A stretch of 64,000 bases of DNA, taken from contig NZ_JADPJL010000060.1 in the NCBI RefSeq assembly GCF_023073415.1, positions 124,001 through 188,000 of the forward strand, written 5' to 3'. Position numbers and translations under genes: made by a program. Shown here one piece after another: positions 17,013 through 26,660 of this stretch (positions within the stretch are counted from its first letter, which is position 1; each line of letters opens with the position of its first letter). Below the pieces are notes generated by a model that was not told the DNA's origin, did not search any database, and was given only the letters and a program-made list of their open reading frames with translations. Origin of the DNA: Bradyrhizobium sp. 190 (GTDB lineage: Bacteria > Pseudomonadota > Alphaproteobacteria > Rhizobiales > Xanthobacteraceae).

Positions 17013-20000
17013 GAGGCCTCTCGCAGCGCCGCCGCAATCGAATTGCGGCGCGTCTTCCACAGCGAGGCCTCATGCAATCGGGTAAAGCAGGTTTCCATTG
17101 CAGCGAGCGCCGCGGGATTTTCGTACGCCATGAAGCCGCGGACGTCGTCATTGCCGAGCGTTGCGTCGTAGTAGAGATCGAACAGATGCGCCGGCACGGC
17201 ATCCGCAAGATGAGCGAAGGCGGCCATCTGCTCCAGCGTCGCGGCGATTTCCGCCGCGCCGCGAAAGCCGTGCCGCTTCATCCCGGCGATCCACTCAGGA
17301 TTTGCAGCACGCGTGCGGACCACGCGTGAAATTTCCTCCGTCAGCTCGCGGGCGCGTGGTTGATCGGGCCGCGTGGTGTCGAGGTGATAGAGCGAGGGGA
17401 TGCTCGTGCCCAATCGCGCCGCTGCGGCCGCGACACCCGCCTCATGGGCGGCATAGTCCGCGGCGAGCAGCAGGTCTGTCTCAGGCAGGTCCTGAGTATG
17501 GACGAAGGCGTCGGCGGCAGCGAGCTTCGCCTCGATGCCTGCGCGGTCGGGCTTCATCGCACCATCGGACGAAAACGCCCAGGACGATGCCGACAACCAC
17601 GCCTCGCCGACTGCCTCCCGCGATTGCGGCGTGAAGACATCGGGTAGCGACGCCAAGCCGACGCCATATTGTCCGGGACGCGGCCCGAACACGCGCGATG
17701 CGCGATGACAATACGGATTTTCCTCGCCTTCGCCTTCGCGCTCGGCGAGCGCTTCGGCTGCTGCCTCGAACAATTGAGCGAGACCGGAGAACACGTCGCG
17801 AAACAGCCCGGACACGCGAAGCGTGACGTCGATGCGCGGCCTGCCAAGCTCGGCCAGCGCGATGATGTCGTAACCGGTCACCCGGCCCGATCCGTGATCC
17901 CAGCGCGGCGCGATGCCGGCAAGATGCAGGGCCATCGCAAAATCCTCGCCAGCCGTGCGCATGGTCGATGAGCCCCAGAGATCGACGACGAGCCCCCTCG
18001 GCCAGTCACCGTGATCCTGAAGGTGACGGCGCAGCAATTCCTCCGCGAACTTGATACCTTGCGCATGCGCCGCCGGCGTTGGCACGGCGCGGGGATCGAC
18101 GGCAAACAGGTTGCGTCCCGTGGGCAATACGTCCTGACGCCCGCGATAGGGCGAGCCCGCCGGCCCCGGCGCAACGCGCCGGCCGGCGAGCGCATCAAGC
18201 AGCGCGCTCTTCTCCGCCTCGCCGCAAGCGCCGCGGCCGAAGACATGCAGGCCGTCGCCGAACTGGCTTTCCTTGAGATCGCAGACGAAGCGATCGATCC
18301 GCGGAATAGCCTCGGCCGGCGCGGCCGATGCGGCAAGGCCCAGATCGCCTTCAAGCCCTGCGGCCCGGGCCTCATCGCGGATTGCCGCAATCAGGCGCTG
18401 GCGGCGCGCGGGATCGAGGCCGTCGGCCGTCGAATATTCGTCGAGCAGTCGCTCGAGCCGGCGTAGGCCCTCGGGCACCACGGCCTTCGCCAACGGCGGC
18501 GGCAGATGCCCGATGGTGACGGCGCCGATCCGCCGCTTGGCCTGCGCCGCTTCGCCGGGATCGTTGACGATGAAAGGATAGATCACGGGCCGGTCGCCAA
18601 TCAGCGCTTCCGGCCAGCAGGAGGACGACAGCGCAACGGACTTACCGGGCAGCCATTCGAGCGTGCCATGCGCGCCCATGTGGATGACAGCGTCGATCGC
18701 CTCGCGCCGGAGCCACAGATAGAAGGCAACATAGGCGTGGCGCGGCGTGCGTGTGAGATCGTGATAGTCCACATCACGATGCCCAACCTCACCTCGTTCC
18801 GGCTGGACTGCGATGATGGCCTTACCGCATCGAATAGCAGAGAAATGAAGTTCGCCGGATTTGCAATTCGGATCATCTTCCGGCGCGCCCCAGGCGCGCG
18901 CGAGGTCATCCTGCAACTGGCGTGGAAGACGGGATAGCTCCACGCGATATTCGGCGACGCTCCACGTCAGTTGCTCCCGCATCAGAACATCGCCAAGCGA
19001 CGTGGCCATCCCGACATCAAAACCAGCTCGACCAAGATCGGACAGCAACGCTTCGATCGAGGCGAGCGCGTCTAGCCCAACCGCATGCGCGATCTGGTGC
19101 GGACGGCCCGGATAATTCGAGAGCACGATTGCCAGCCGCTTCTCGCCGGCCGGCTTGTCAGCAAGTTGTCGCCAGGCCGCGACCCGCGCGGCAACAGCGC
19201 CCACGCGCTCGTCGTCGGCTCTATGCGCAAGATGGGCGAATTGCAGATAGGGATCGCGCTCGCTCGCCGACTTGAAACTCACCACGCCCGCGAACAGCCG
19301 GCCGTCAACCTCGGGCAATACCACATGCATTGCGAGGTCTCCCGGCGAGAGACCGCGTAGCGACTCCGCCCAGTCGTCGCGCCGCGCCGTGGACAGCGCG
19401 ATCTGAAACACGGGGCACGACACAGCATCGAACGGCGTCGCGCCGTCCTCGCCGACCGCAGAAAACGCAGTCGCATTGACGATGGCGGCCGGCGCGTGCT
19501 GCGCGAAATGCGCACGCAGCCAGTCCGCAACTCCCGGCGCCTTCAGCGAGGTGACGAACACGCCGAAGGCATCAAAGCTCTTCCGCAACGCTACGATCAG
19601 AGCGTCGACCGGATCCGTGTCGGCCGCCGTAAGATAGGACCGATAGAACGTAACCAGCGCGCTGGGCCGCCCATCGGAGGTCGGCGCAGCCACGACACCA
19701 CGCGCGGGGTCATAGAACCCGATCTCGGGAATATCGATCGCCCCGACAACAGGTCCCGCATAGAGTCCGGATGCGAGCGCGAGCTGCGCGATCGCAGCCT
19801 GCGCCGCAACCGGCCCCCCCTTGTCGCAGAGCACCTTGAGCCGCCGGAGCGTCGAAACCGGCAATGTGGAGAACGCGTCCAGTCGCAGATCGTCACGACC
19901 GTCCGCCGGCAGCACGGCCAGCGCGATGCCGCGATCCCTGGCGAGCTGATGCAGCACCGTGAGCCCATACGACCAGTAGGACTCGCCGCCGATCAGGCGC

Positions 20001-20251
20001 ACGAGGATGCCGCGTGCTTGCGACAGCGTTCGCTCGACATAGGTGTCGACCGACAGCGGATGACGCAGCTCGGCAAGACTGGCGAGCCTCAGCGACGGCA
20101 GGCTGGCCCGCCCTCGCCGCCAGCCCGACGCGAAGGCGGCAAGATCGCTGTCCGAAAACGAAAGCACCACGAGATCGGCCGGATCCTGGCCGATGTCCCG
20201 TGGCGTCGCGGTCTCCTCCAGCCCGCGGCTCTCGCGGAAGACGACGTGCAT
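17009..20251 (-). CDS. cobN: Cobaltochelatase large subunit
   Basis: The 1080-residue protein is the large subunit of the ATP-dependent cobaltochelatase, which inserts Co2+ into hydrogenobyrinic acid a,c-diamide. CobN/ChlH-family segments visible are VLSNYPGRP, IHMGAHGTLEWLPGK, PFIVNDPGEAAQAKRRIGA, DLWGSSTMRTAGEDFA and HGFRGAAEIA. It is somewhat shorter than the roughly 1275 residues recalled for the P. denitrificans protein. It needs the AAA+ partners CobS and CobT, which are not in this window and in Rhizobiales usually lie elsewhere. The start overlaps the cobW stop (TGATG). Confidence 0.95.
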   Translation of the reverse strand: MHVVFRESRGLEETATPRDIGQDPADLVVLSFSDSDLAAFASGWRRGRASLPSLRLASLAELRHPLSVDTYVERTLSQARGILVRLIGGESYWSYGLTVLHQLARDRGIALAVLPADGRDDLRLDAFSTLPVSTLRRLKVLCDKGGPVAAQAAIAQLALASGLYAGPVVGAIDIPEIGFYDPARGVVAAPTSDGRPSALVTFYRSYLTAADTDPVDALIVALRKSFDAFGVFVTSLKAPGVADWLRAHFAQHAPAAIVNATAFSAVGEDGATPFDAVSCPVFQIALSTARRDDWAESLRGLSPGDLAMHVVLPEVDGRLFAGVVSFKSASERDPYLQFAHLAHRADDERVGAVAARVAAWRQLADKPAGEKRLAIVLSNYPGRPHQIAHAVGLDALASIEALLSDLGRAGFDVGMATSLGDVLMREQLTWSVAEYRVELSRLPRQLQDDLARAWGAPEDDPNCKSGELHFSAIRCGKAIIAVQPERGEVGHRDVDYHDLTRTPRHAYVAFYLWLRREAIDAVIHMGAHGTLEWLPGKSVALSSSCWPEALIGDRPVIYPFIVNDPGEAAQAKRRIGAVTIGHLPPPLAKAVVPEGLRRLERLLDEYSTADGLDPARRQRLIAAIRDEARAAGLEGDLGLAASAAPAEAIPRIDRFVCDLKESQFGDGLHVFGRGACGEAEKSALLDALAGRRVAPGPAGSPYRGRQDVLPTGRNLFAVDPRAVPTPAAHAQGIKFAEELLRRHLQDHGDWPRGLVVDLWGSSTMRTAGEDFAMALHLAGIAPRWDHGSGRVTGYDIIALAELGRPRIDVTLRVSGLFRDVFSGLAQLFEAAAEALAEREGEGEENPYCHRASRVFGPRPGQYGVGLASLPDVFTPQSREAVGEAWLSASSWAFSSDGAMKPDRAGIEAKLAAADAFVHTQDLPETDLLLAADYAAHEAGVAAAAARLGTSIPSLYHLDTTRPDQPRARELTEEISRVVRTRAANPEWIAGMKRHGFRGAAEIAATLEQMAAFAHLADAVPAHLFDLYYDATLGNDDVRGFMAYENPAALAAMETCFTRLHEASLWKTRRNSIAAALREAS

Positions 20252-21279
20252 CAGATGCCAAGTCCTGTCCTGATCGCGGCCTCATCGATATCGCCGTGCT
20301 CACCGATCACGACCAGCTTTGACTGTCGTGGCTTAGCGCCCCAGGGCCTGTCGAACTGATGCCGCACGCGCTCGCCGACCGATTGCAGCAAGAGCCGCAT
20401 CGGCTTGCCTTCAACGGCGACATAGCCCTTGGCGCGCAGCACATTCTGCTCGCGCGCCAACCGCTGGATCGATGCGATGAGCGCATCGACATCGGTGACT
20501 TCCGGAAGCTCGATGACGACAGAGGTAAAGTCATTGTGCTCGTGCTCGCCGTCATGATGCGACGGGCGCGCGGCGAGATCATCTTCCGCCGCCGCTTCAA
20601 GACCCAGGATCACGCGCGCATCGACCGCGCCGTCCACGACGGGCAGCATCGGCACGCGGCGTGGCATCTCGGCTTCGATCGCAGCCCGCGCTGCTTCAAG
20701 CCCTACCGATCCGGCAAGGTCCGCCTTGGTCAACAGCACGATGTCGGCGCAGGCGATCTGGTCCTCGAACACTTCTGACAGCGGCGTCTCGTGATCGAGA
20801 TTGTCGTCGGCCGCACGCTGCGCTTCCACCGCATCCGGATCCGGCGCGAAGCGACCGGCCGCGACGGCCTCCGCATCGGCCAGCGCGATCACGCCGTCAA
20901 CCGTGATCCGGGAACGAATCTCCGGCCAGTCGAATGCCTTGAGCAAGGGCTTCGGCAGGGCCAATCCAGATGTCTCGATCAGGATATGGTCGGGCTTCAC
21001 GTTGCGTGCGAGCAATTGCTCCATGGCCGGAATGAAATCGTCGGCCACGGTGCAGCAGATGCAGCCATTGGCAAGCTCGACGATGTTTTCGGCCGGACAA
21101 TTGGCATCGGCGCAAGATTTCAGGATGTCCCCATCCACGCCTTCGCTGCCAAACTCGTTGACGAGCACGGCAAGCTTCTTTCCATTGGCATTGGTGATCA
21201 AATGCTGGATCAGCGTCGTCTTGCCCGATCCAAGAAAGCCGGTGACGACCGTGACGGGGACTTTTGCGAGCGAGTTCAT
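20251..21279 (-). CDS. cobW: CobW G3E-family GTPase, cobalt chaperone
   Basis: The 342-residue GTPase has the P-loop GFLGSGKTT near the N-terminus, the metal-binding CxCC motif (NGCICCTV), and a C-terminal CobW domain with a His-rich stretch (HHDGEHEH) that may also bind metal. CobW proteins deliver Co2+ to the chelatase. The start at 21279 begins MNSLAKVPV and overlaps the stop of the preceding small gene (ATGA). An open frame upstream of it is unrelated. Confidence 0.95.
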   Translation of the reverse strand: MNSLAKVPVTVVTGFLGSGKTTLIQHLITNANGKKLAVLVNEFGSEGVDGDILKSCADANCPAENIVELANGCICCTVADDFIPAMEQLLARNVKPDHILIETSGLALPKPLLKAFDWPEIRSRITVDGVIALADAEAVAAGRFAPDPDAVEAQRAADDNLDHETPLSEVFEDQIACADIVLLTKADLAGSVGLEAARAAIEAEMPRRVPMLPVVDGAVDARVILGLEAAAEDDLAARPSHHDGEHEHNDFTSVVIELPEVTDVDALIASIQRLAREQNVLRAKGYVAVEGKPMRLLLQSVGERVRHQFDRPWGAKPRQSKLVVIGEHGDIDEAAIRTGLGI

Positions 21280-21650
21280 TCGGCGGCCTCCGGCACGACG
21301 GCAATAGGTGGAATGCGGGCGAGCGATTGCTTGCGAAAGATCTCCGGACGGCTGCGCCACGGCACGATGCCGTCGGACGCAGCCGCATAGGCTGACGCGC
21401 CGGCGATCACATCGCGCGCATTGGTTTCCGACAGACGGCCGTAGACATAGCACCACCGTCCCGGCGCGCTGAGCGCGACCGAGCAGCCCTGACTGCACGC
21501 GGACAGGCATTCGACCGGAACCACACCGACGCCATCAGGCACACCGGCCTCGAGAATGGCGGCATGCAGGCGCTTGCCGGGCGTGGTCTCGCCCTCGCCG
21601 AGCGTCTGGCCGGCACGGCAGGTGATGCAGACGTGAAGTGTGACAGTCAT
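21276..21650 (-). CDS. DUF1636 small cysteine-containing protein
   Basis: This 124-residue protein has an N-terminal CITCRAG motif and a second cysteine group, ECLSACSQGC. The arrangement resembles a thioredoxin-like (2Fe-2S) ferredoxin or small metal-binding protein. The family is DUF1636, often encoded next to cobW. It is the first gene behind the cobalamin riboswitch and is translationally coupled to cobW, which suggests a role in cobalt handling or electron supply for corrin synthesis. No reaction is known to me. The start at 21650 (MTVTLHVC) fits the family, and upstream in-frame codons lead into the leader. Confidence 0.82.
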   Translation of the reverse strand: MTVTLHVCITCRAGQTLGEGETTPGKRLHAAILEAGVPDGVGVVPVECLSACSQGCSVALSAPGRWCYVYGRLSETNARDVIAGASAYAAASDGIVPWRSRPEIFRKQSLARIPPIAVVPEAAE

Positions 21651-21754
21651 CGCCCCTTCCAGGATAAACAGCGGGAGCGATGAGGTGCGCGAATCCATCC
21701 GAAGGAAGGCTCGCTTCCCCGTCGCGGAACACCCCGTCCGCCGGTCTCAAACGT

Positions 21755-21945
21755 TGCGCGGGCAGGTCTCCCGGCTTGCGGAGCAGGATTTTGTCCTTCG
21801 ATGTCCGCCTTCCCGACCCCGTTCGGGGCAGTGGCTTCGGGCATCTCTCCGGTCACGGTCGCGGGGGCGGCTGCTTTTCGAACCCAAACCTCTCGATTTG
21901 AGCCCTATCGCATTCCCTCTTCGCCTGTCATAGGACAGGAACCAA
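21755..21945 (-). promoter_or_regulatory. Cobalamin riboswitch upstream of the main cob operon
   Basis: On the minus strand the B12 box AAGCCGGGAGACCTGCC lies at about 21777-21761. The core GCCGCCCCCGCGACCGTGAC is upstream near 21875-21856, and GGGAATGCG near 21917-21909. The order and spacing match the AdoCbl riboswitch. It ends about 105 bases before the DUF1636 start and should shut down the DUF1636-cobW-cobN-cobGHIJ transcript when cobalamin is plentiful. The divergent cobO start lies only about 60 bases from its 5' end. Confidence 0.93.
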
Positions 21946-22001
21946 CGCAGGCCCACCATTTGCCCAAGCTAGCTACTTGTCAAGCCGAAGGACCACGTCA
22001 G

Positions 22002-22658
22002 ATGATGACTGAACAGGATGCCGCCGAGGACGAGGACGTCGTGGCCTCCGAGGCTTCGAGTGGTGCCCGCCATGCGGCGAAAATGGCAAAGAAAAAGCTC
22101 GCCCGCGACAAGATCATGGCGACCAAGAGCACTGAGAAGGGACTGATCATCGTCCATACCGGCGCGGGAAAGGGAAAATCGTCCTCCGCCTTCGGCATGA
22201 TCGTCCGCTGTGTCGCGCATGGCTTTCCCTGTGCGGTCGTGCAGTTCATCAAGGGCGCCTGGGATACCGGCGAGCGACGCCTGCTCACCGGGCATTTCGG
22301 CGATCTCTGCCAGTTCCATGCGATGGGAGAAGGCTTTACCTGGGAAACCCAGGACCGCGCCCGCGATATCGCCGCCGCAAAGGCAGGCTGGGACAAGGCG
22401 AAGCAACTGATCCTGGATTCCCGCTTGCGCATGGTCGTGCTCGACGAGATCAACATCGCGCTTCGATATGACTACCTGGACATAGCTGAGGTCGTCGACT
22501 TCCTGAAGACCTCGAAGCCGCCGATGACGCATGTCGTTCTCACCGGACGCAATGCCAAGGAGGAGTTGATCGAGATCGCCGATCTCGTCACCGAGATGAC
22601 GCTGGTGAAACATCCGTTCCGTTCTGGCGTCAAGGCCCAGCCGGGCGTCGAGTTCTAA
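22002..22658 (+). CDS. cobO: Cob(I)yrinic acid a,c-diamide adenosyltransferase
   Basis: The 218-residue ATP:corrinoid adenosyltransferase (BtuR/CobA-Salmonella type) attaches the 5'-deoxyadenosyl ligand to reduced cobalt. After a charged, poorly conserved N-terminal stretch of about 45 residues come the P-loop TGAGKGKSSSAFG, VQFIKGAW, GEGFTWETQD, VVLDEINIAL and VLTGRNA, all family hallmarks. Two adjacent ATG codons at 22002 and 22005 are possible starts. The stop is four bases before cobQ, so both are likely cotranscribed from a promoter near the back of the riboswitch. Confidence 0.95.
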   Translation: MMTEQDAAEDEDVVASEASSGARHAAKMAKKKLARDKIMATKSTEKGLIIVHTGAGKGKSSSAFGMIVRCVAHGFPCAVVQFIKGAWDTGERRLLTGHFGDLCQFHAMGEGFTWETQDRARDIAAAKAGWDKAKQLILDSRLRMVVLDEINIALRYDYLDIAEVVDFLKTSKPPMTHVVLTGRNAKEELIEIADLVTEMTLVKHPFRSGVKAQPGVEF

Positions 22659-22662
22659 TTCG

Positions 22663-24111
22663 ATGGCGCGCGCATTGATGATCCAGGGAGCCGGCTCGGA
22701 CGTGGGTAAATCGCTCATCGTCGCGGGTCTCGCGCGTGCCGCCAAGCGACGCGGCTATCGCGTGCTCCCATTCAAGCCGCAGAACATGTCGAACAATGCA
22801 GCCGTGACTGTCGATGGCGGCGAGATCGGCCGCGCGCAGGCGTTGCAGGCGTTGGCTGCCGGCGTCGAGCCGCATACCGATATGAACCCGGTCCTCTTGA
22901 AGCCGGAAACTGATGTCGGCGCCCAGATCATCGTGCATGGCAAGCGCATCGCCACGGCCCGCGCGCGCGAATACGCATCCCTGAAACCTTCGCTGATGGG
23001 CGCGGTGCTCGAGAGCTTTGCGCGGCTGAAAGATCGCGCCGATTTCGTGCTCGTCGAAGGCGCCGGCAGCCCGGCCGAAGTGAACTTGCGCAAATCAGAC
23101 ATCGCCAATATGGGCTTTGCCCGGAGAGCCGACGTTCCCGTGGTGCTGATTGGCGATATCGACCGCGGCGGCGTCATCGCGCAGCTCGTCGGCATCAAGA
23201 CCGTGATCAATGCGGACGATGCCGCGATGGTCCAGGGTTTTCTGATCAACAAATTCCGCGGCGATCCCACACTGTTTGACGACGGCTATCGGCTGATCGA
23301 AGCCCGGACATCCTGGCGCGGCTTTGGGGTGCTGCCCTACTTCACCCGGGCCGGCGAACTGCCGGCCGAAGATGCGCTGGGGCTCGGTGAGGCGCGAAAA
23401 CCTGGTCAATGCAAGATCGCGTTTCTCGCGCTGTCACGGATCGCCAATTTCGATGATCTCGATCCGCTCAAGCTCGAGTCCGGCGTCGACCTCGTGATGG
23501 TCCGCCCGGGAGAGGCCATTCCCGGCGACGTCAGGCTCGTGATCATTCCCGGCTCGAAATCGACGCGCGGCGATCTCGCCTTCCTGCGCGCGCAGGGCTG
23601 GGACATCGATCTGCTCGCGCATCACCGCCGTGGCGGTCATGTGCTCGGCGTCTGCGGCGGCTACCAGATGCTCGGGCGGAGCGTGGCCGATCCCGAAGGG
23701 ATCGAGGGCCCGGCTGGCGAAACGCCAGGTCTCGGCCTTCTGAACGTGACGACGGTGATGACGGAGCAGAAGACGCTCACCCGCGTGACCGCGCAGCACG
23801 CGGAAACGAGGCACCCGATCGACGCCTACGAGATTCATATCGGTCAGACGGACGGGCCGGACCGTGCGCGTCCATTCGCTCTGCTTCATGGCGCGCCGGA
23901 AGGCGCGGTCTCAATCGACGGACGTGTCTGCGGCAGCTATCTGCACGGCCTATTTACGTCCGACAGTTTCCGCAGCTCGTTTCTCAGGCAATTGGACATT
24001 CCGGTTGCCAACCAGCGGTATCATGGGCGGGTGGAGAGCGCGCTCGATGCGCTGGCCGATCACATCGAGGCCCATCTCGATGTCGAAGGGCTGCTCGCGC
24101 TCGCACGTTGA
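22663..24111 (+). CDS. cobQ: Cobyric acid synthase
   Basis: The 482-residue glutamine-dependent enzyme amidates the b, d, e and g side chains of adenosylcobyrinic acid a,c-diamide. The N-terminal domain has IQGAGSDVGKS and FKPQNMSNNA. The middle has LIGDIDRGGV and FLINKFRGD. The C-terminal amidotransferase domain has the nucleophile in LGVCGGYQMLG and a late catalytic His in GSYLHGLF. Length is normal. It follows cobO directly and is convergent with cobD. Confidence 0.97.
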   Translation: MARALMIQGAGSDVGKSLIVAGLARAAKRRGYRVLPFKPQNMSNNAAVTVDGGEIGRAQALQALAAGVEPHTDMNPVLLKPETDVGAQIIVHGKRIATARAREYASLKPSLMGAVLESFARLKDRADFVLVEGAGSPAEVNLRKSDIANMGFARRADVPVVLIGDIDRGGVIAQLVGIKTVINADDAAMVQGFLINKFRGDPTLFDDGYRLIEARTSWRGFGVLPYFTRAGELPAEDALGLGEARKPGQCKIAFLALSRIANFDDLDPLKLESGVDLVMVRPGEAIPGDVRLVIIPGSKSTRGDLAFLRAQGWDIDLLAHHRRGGHVLGVCGGYQMLGRSVADPEGIEGPAGETPGLGLLNVTTVMTEQKTLTRVTAQHAETRHPIDAYEIHIGQTDGPDRARPFALLHGAPEGAVSIDGRVCGSYLHGLFTSDSFRSSFLRQLDIPVANQRYHGRVESALDALADHIEAHLDVEGLLALAR

Positions 24112-24121
24112 GCGCCAAACG

Positions 24122-25093
24122 TCAGCTCGAGAGAGCCTCGGCCAGCCGCGTCCATTCCGATTCATCGCCTGGCAACCCCAGCCGCAACCAGCCCGGCCTT
24201 TGCTCGAAGATCCGTGACCAGATGCGCGCACCGGCCAGCCGCGCCTGCGCGGCACGCCCGTCGCCGGTCTCGTAGAGACGGAACAGCGGCGTGCCGCCGA
24301 TAAGGCGCCACCCCTGCGATTTCACGGCGGCATCGAGCCGCAGGCAATCGGCTTCCAGACGGGCCGCGGTCGCACTGGCCCAAGCGCGATCGCGCAAGGC
24401 GCGCCATCCGACCGCAATCGCGGCACCGGATACCGGCCACGGGCCCGCCATCGCCGATAGCGCGGCGATGTCTTCTTCCGCGCCGAGCACAAAGCCAAGG
24501 CGCAACCCCGCGAGGCCATAGAACTTTCCGAACGAGCGCAGAATCAGGAGACCGGGTCGTCCCGCCTCCGCCGCCAGCGATAGCTCTGGCCTGGCGTCGG
24601 CAAAGCTTTCGTCGATGACGAGACGACCGACGCGCGGCAAGAGCGCGAGCAACTCAGCCTTGTCATAGCGTCGCCTGTCGGGATTGACGGCCACAGCAAG
24701 ATCGGCGCGCGCCAACGCGTCAAGACTGGCGACTTCTGCAACATGCCAGCCGGCGGCCGACAAGACAGCGGCGTATTCATTGTACGTCGGCGCGAGTACG
24801 CGCGCCCGGCCGCACGGCGCAAGTCGCGGCAGGAGCTGGATCGCGGCCTGCGCGCCGCCCATCGCCAGAATCGGCGCCTTGGTCGCATAGGCCTGCCGTG
24901 CGGCTTCATGTAGCGATTCAAGATCTGATCGCGATGGCAGGGCGTTCCAGAAATGCGGCTCGATCTCGCCGATCGGATAGGGCTGACGATTGATGCCGGT
25001 CGACAGATCAATCCAGTCCTGCATGCGTCCACCGAAGCGCTGGACGGCCTGATCGAGATTGCCACCATGCTCGCGCATCGCCGCCCTCGTCAT
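24122..25093 (-). CDS. cobD: Threonine-phosphate decarboxylase (PLP enzyme)
   Basis: The 323-residue class I/II aminotransferase-fold enzyme makes (R)-1-amino-2-propanol phosphate from L-threonine phosphate, the linker of the nucleotide loop. It is called CobC in P. denitrificans naming. Motifs are EHGGNLDQA and DLSTGINRQPYP at the N-terminus, APTYNEY, VIDESFAD, and the PLP lysine in SFGKFYGLAGLRLGF. The start at 25093 overlaps the stop of cbiB (ATGA), so the two linker genes are translationally coupled. Confidence 0.95.
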   Translation of the reverse strand: MTRAAMREHGGNLDQAVQRFGGRMQDWIDLSTGINRQPYPIGEIEPHFWNALPSRSDLESLHEAARQAYATKAPILAMGGAQAAIQLLPRLAPCGRARVLAPTYNEYAAVLSAAGWHVAEVASLDALARADLAVAVNPDRRRYDKAELLALLPRVGRLVIDESFADARPELSLAAEAGRPGLLILRSFGKFYGLAGLRLGFVLGAEEDIAALSAMAGPWPVSGAAIAVGWRALRDRAWASATAARLEADCLRLDAAVKSQGWRLIGGTPLFRLYETGDGRAAQARLAGARIWSRIFEQRPGWLRLGLPGDESEWTRLAEALSS

Positions 25094-26031
25094 GCCAACG
25101 CCAGTGCGACGAGCAACCCGCCGAGGAGCAGCATCGCGCGGATGTAGAGCATCAAGCCTTGCCGGACGTCGGCAGCGAGCGGATCGCGCGCGCCGTCGTT
25201 CAGCCAGGGCTCATTGGTCGCGCCGCCATGATAGCTGCGCGGCCCGCTCAGACGGACGCCGAGCGCGCCCGCCATCGCGGCTTCCGGCCAGCCGGCATTG
25301 ACCGAACGATGGCGGTTCGCGTCCCGTACCATGCATGACAGCGCATCCGTGACGCGCAAGGAGACCAGCGCGAATAGGAAGCCGGTGAGACGCGCCGGAA
25401 TGAAGTTGGCGATATCGTCGATTCGCGCGGCCGCCCAGCCAAAATACAGATGACGCTCGGAACGATGGCCGATCATGGAGTCGAGCGTGTTGACGGCCTT
25501 GTAGCCGACGATGCCGGGCAGGCCGAACAGTGCGCCCCAGAACACCGGCGCCACGATGCCGTCAGATGTATTTTCGGCAAGACTCTCGATGGCTGCCCGC
25601 GCGATCCCCGCGTCATCAAGCGTTGCGGGATCGCGCCCCACGATCTGCGCGACCGCCAGTCGTGCAGCATCGATGTCGCCCGATTGCAGCGGCCGCGCCA
25701 CCGCGGTGACATGGTCATAAAGCGAGCGCAGCGCGATCATCGGCCATGCGAGAATGCCGATGAGTACAACGCCGCTCCAGCCCGGCCCCAACATAACCTG
25801 CACGATCCAGGCACCTCCGGCGCAAAGCCCGATCACCAACAGTGCAGCGGCGACGCCTGCAATGCGGCGGATCGACGGGGCGTCGACGGACCGGTTCCAG
25901 CTGCGATCAAGCAGGCTGATCAATTTACCGATCCAGGTCACGGGATGGCCGATGCGCGCGAACAGTGCGCCGGGCCACCCCAACACGGCGTCCACCGTCA
26001 TCGCTACCGCTATTGCCCCGGCAAAGTCCAC
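25090..26031 (-). CDS. cbiB: Adenosylcobinamide-phosphate synthase
   Basis: This 313-residue integral membrane protein (CobD in P. denitrificans naming) joins the aminopropanol linker to adenosylcobyric acid. The family segments are GHPVTWIGKLI, ARAAIESLAENTSDG, APVFWGALFG, YKAVNTLDSM and NAGWPEAAMAGALGV, among several membrane helices. The frame is open further upstream. I choose the GTG at 26031 because AGGAG lies seven bases before it and because the protein then begins at family homology (VDFAGAIAVAMTVDAVLGWP). Confidence 0.93.
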   Translation of the reverse strand: MDFAGAIAVAMTVDAVLGWPGALFARIGHPVTWIGKLISLLDRSWNRSVDAPSIRRIAGVAAALLVIGLCAGGAWIVQVMLGPGWSGVVLIGILAWPMIALRSLYDHVTAVARPLQSGDIDAARLAVAQIVGRDPATLDDAGIARAAIESLAENTSDGIVAPVFWGALFGLPGIVGYKAVNTLDSMIGHRSERHLYFGWAAARIDDIANFIPARLTGFLFALVSLRVTDALSCMVRDANRHRSVNAGWPEAAMAGALGVRLSGPRSYHGGATNEPWLNDGARDPLAADVRQGLMLYIRAMLLLGGLLVALALA

Positions 26032-26156
26032 GCATTGTCTCCTGTTACCCGCCTGATGCGCAAGAATTCCAGCGAAGCGCAAGCCCCCCGAGAGGAGAAT
26101 TCGGCTTTGTCTTTGCCGGCGATTGATGGTTAGTGCGGGTCTGAACGGAGAATTCA

Positions 26157-26660
26157 ATGGCGATCGTGTTGATCACGGGAGGCGCCCGTTCCGGCAAAAG
26201 CCGGCGCGCCGAGGCGCGTGCGCAAGCCTATCCTGGCCGCCCCATCTACATTGCGACCGCCGAAGCGCTCGATACGGAGATGGAAGAGCGGATCGCCCGC
26301 CACCGCGCGCGCCGAGGCAATGACTGGATCGAGCGAGAGGCCCCGCTCGATCTGGTGCAGGCACTGACTGAAACGGACCATAGCGGTGCCCGGCTCGTCG
26401 ATTGCCTGACGCTGTGGCTATCCAACCTCCTCCATGCCGAGCGCAACTGGTCGGACGAAGCCGCCCTGCTCACCGCTGCGCTCGGCCGACAACGCAGCCC
26501 CGTGATCCTTGTGACCAACGAGGTCGGCCTCGGGATTGTGCCGGATAACGCGCTTGCGCGTGCCTTTCGCGATGCCGCTGGCCTGTTGAACCAAAATGTG
26601 GCCGCGGTAGCCGACGAGGTCGAGTTCGTGGTGGCGGGATTGCCGATGAAGGTCAAGTGA
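26157..26660 (+). CDS. cobU: Adenosylcobinamide kinase / adenosylcobinamide-phosphate guanylyltransferase
   Basis: The 167-residue bifunctional enzyme (CobP in P. denitrificans naming) phosphorylates adenosylcobinamide and adds GMP to give adenosylcobinamide-GDP. It has the P-loop ITGGARSGKSRRAE at residues 6-19, IATAEALDTEM, DCLTLWLSNL, and TNEVGLGIVPDN near the C-terminus. GGAGA lies six bases upstream of the ATG. It heads a tightly packed plus-strand set, cobU-cobS-bluB, divergent from cbiB. Confidence 0.96.
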   Translation: MAIVLITGGARSGKSRRAEARAQAYPGRPIYIATAEALDTEMEERIARHRARRGNDWIEREAPLDLVQALTETDHSGARLVDCLTLWLSNLLHAERNWSDEAALLTAALGRQRSPVILVTNEVGLGIVPDNALARAFRDAAGLLNQNVAAVADEVEFVVAGLPMKVK

